Below, piece by piece: positions 23,743-23,777 of a stretch of 23,777 bases of DNA (position 1 is its first letter; the number at the start of each line of letters is the position of its first letter). The position numbers were made by a program, and so were the translations under genes. The notes below the pieces were generated by a model. That model was not told where the DNA came from, made no database searches, and worked only from the letters and a program-made list of their open reading frames with translations. The DNA comes from an uncultured Anaerotruncus sp. (GTDB lineage Bacteria; Bacillota; Clostridia; Oscillospirales; Ruminococcaceae): assembly GCA_910586875.1 (NCBI GenBank), contig CAJUJI010000024.1, positions 1-23,777 of the forward strand. The letters are read 5' to 3'.

Positions 23743-23777
23743 ATTTGTCATTCTTTTCCAGCGCCTCCCCCTTGCTC
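23741..23777 (-). CDS. Possible 3' end of a minus-strand gene (partial)
   Basis: On the minus strand one frame reads SKGEALEKNDK and stops with TAA at 23743-23741. The charged composition suits a protein C-terminus, and a strong hairpin lies at the stop, as expected for a convergent gene. Only 11 residues are visible, so function cannot be named and another frame is possible. Confidence 0.3.
   Translation of the reverse strand, partial: SKGEALEKNDK

Overview
The window looks like a chromosomal housekeeping region of a low-to-mid GC Gram-positive anaerobe of the class Clostridia, probably an Oscillospiraceae/Ruminococcaceae-type gut bacterium. The evidence is the gene order (miaB, ricA-like, mutS, mutL, miaA, hfq, then yggS, sepF, ylmH, divIVA, ileS, lspA, rluD), strong AGGAGG-type Shine-Dalgarno (SD) sites with some TTG and GTG starts, and a CwlD-type amidase that suggests a spore former. 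Species cannot be fixed from the sequence alone. No tRNA, rRNA, CRISPR array, insertion sequence or prophage gene was seen, and no stretch over 300 bases lacks a gene.

Layout. 1-84 is the 3' tail of an unknown plus-strand gene, closed by a bidirectional terminator (164-182). Two minus-strand genes follow: a C45-family acyltransferase-like Ntn hydrolase (203-1219) and a DUF4180 protein (1324-1695). From 1798 nearly everything is on the plus strand. A promoter at 1734-1762 opens a tightly packed block: miaB, a YlbF/YmcA (RicA)-like protein, mutS, mutL and miaA. A second strong promoter inside the end of miaA drives hfq, and an 18-bp perfect palindrome lies on its predicted start site. A HlyD-like single-pass membrane protein overlaps hfq, yggS overlaps that, and sepF, ylmH, divIVA and ileS follow. 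A long hairpin terminator (16472-16522) ends this block.

A second block (16569-18761) holds lspA, rluD and a Cof-type HAD phosphatase, all overlapping. It is followed by a compact promoter-hairpins-terminator unit (18767-18880) that may encode an undescribed small RNA. Then come cwlD and radA. A 76-residue cysteine-rich protein on the minus strand overlaps the end of radA. Divergent from it is a two-gene operon of an HlyD/RND-type adaptor and a MacB-type ABC permease, with no ATPase gene, closed by a 14-bp-stem terminator. The last bases hold a second perfect hairpin and possibly the end of a minus-strand gene.

How the genes fit together. MiaA and MiaB are successive steps of the ms2i6A37 tRNA modification. 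MutS and MutL form the mismatch repair core, and RadA acts in recombination. Hfq, the RicA-like protein and YlmH are RNA-associated. SepF, DivIVA and possibly the HlyD-like protein belong to division and envelope organisation. LspA, CwlD and the adaptor/permease pair act at the cell envelope.

Most of the window is conserved core biology. The points most worth a second look are the candidate small RNA, the palindrome at the hfq start site, the HlyD-like protein embedded between hfq and yggS, the adaptor/permease pair without an ATPase, and the structured divergent leader at 21312-21358.
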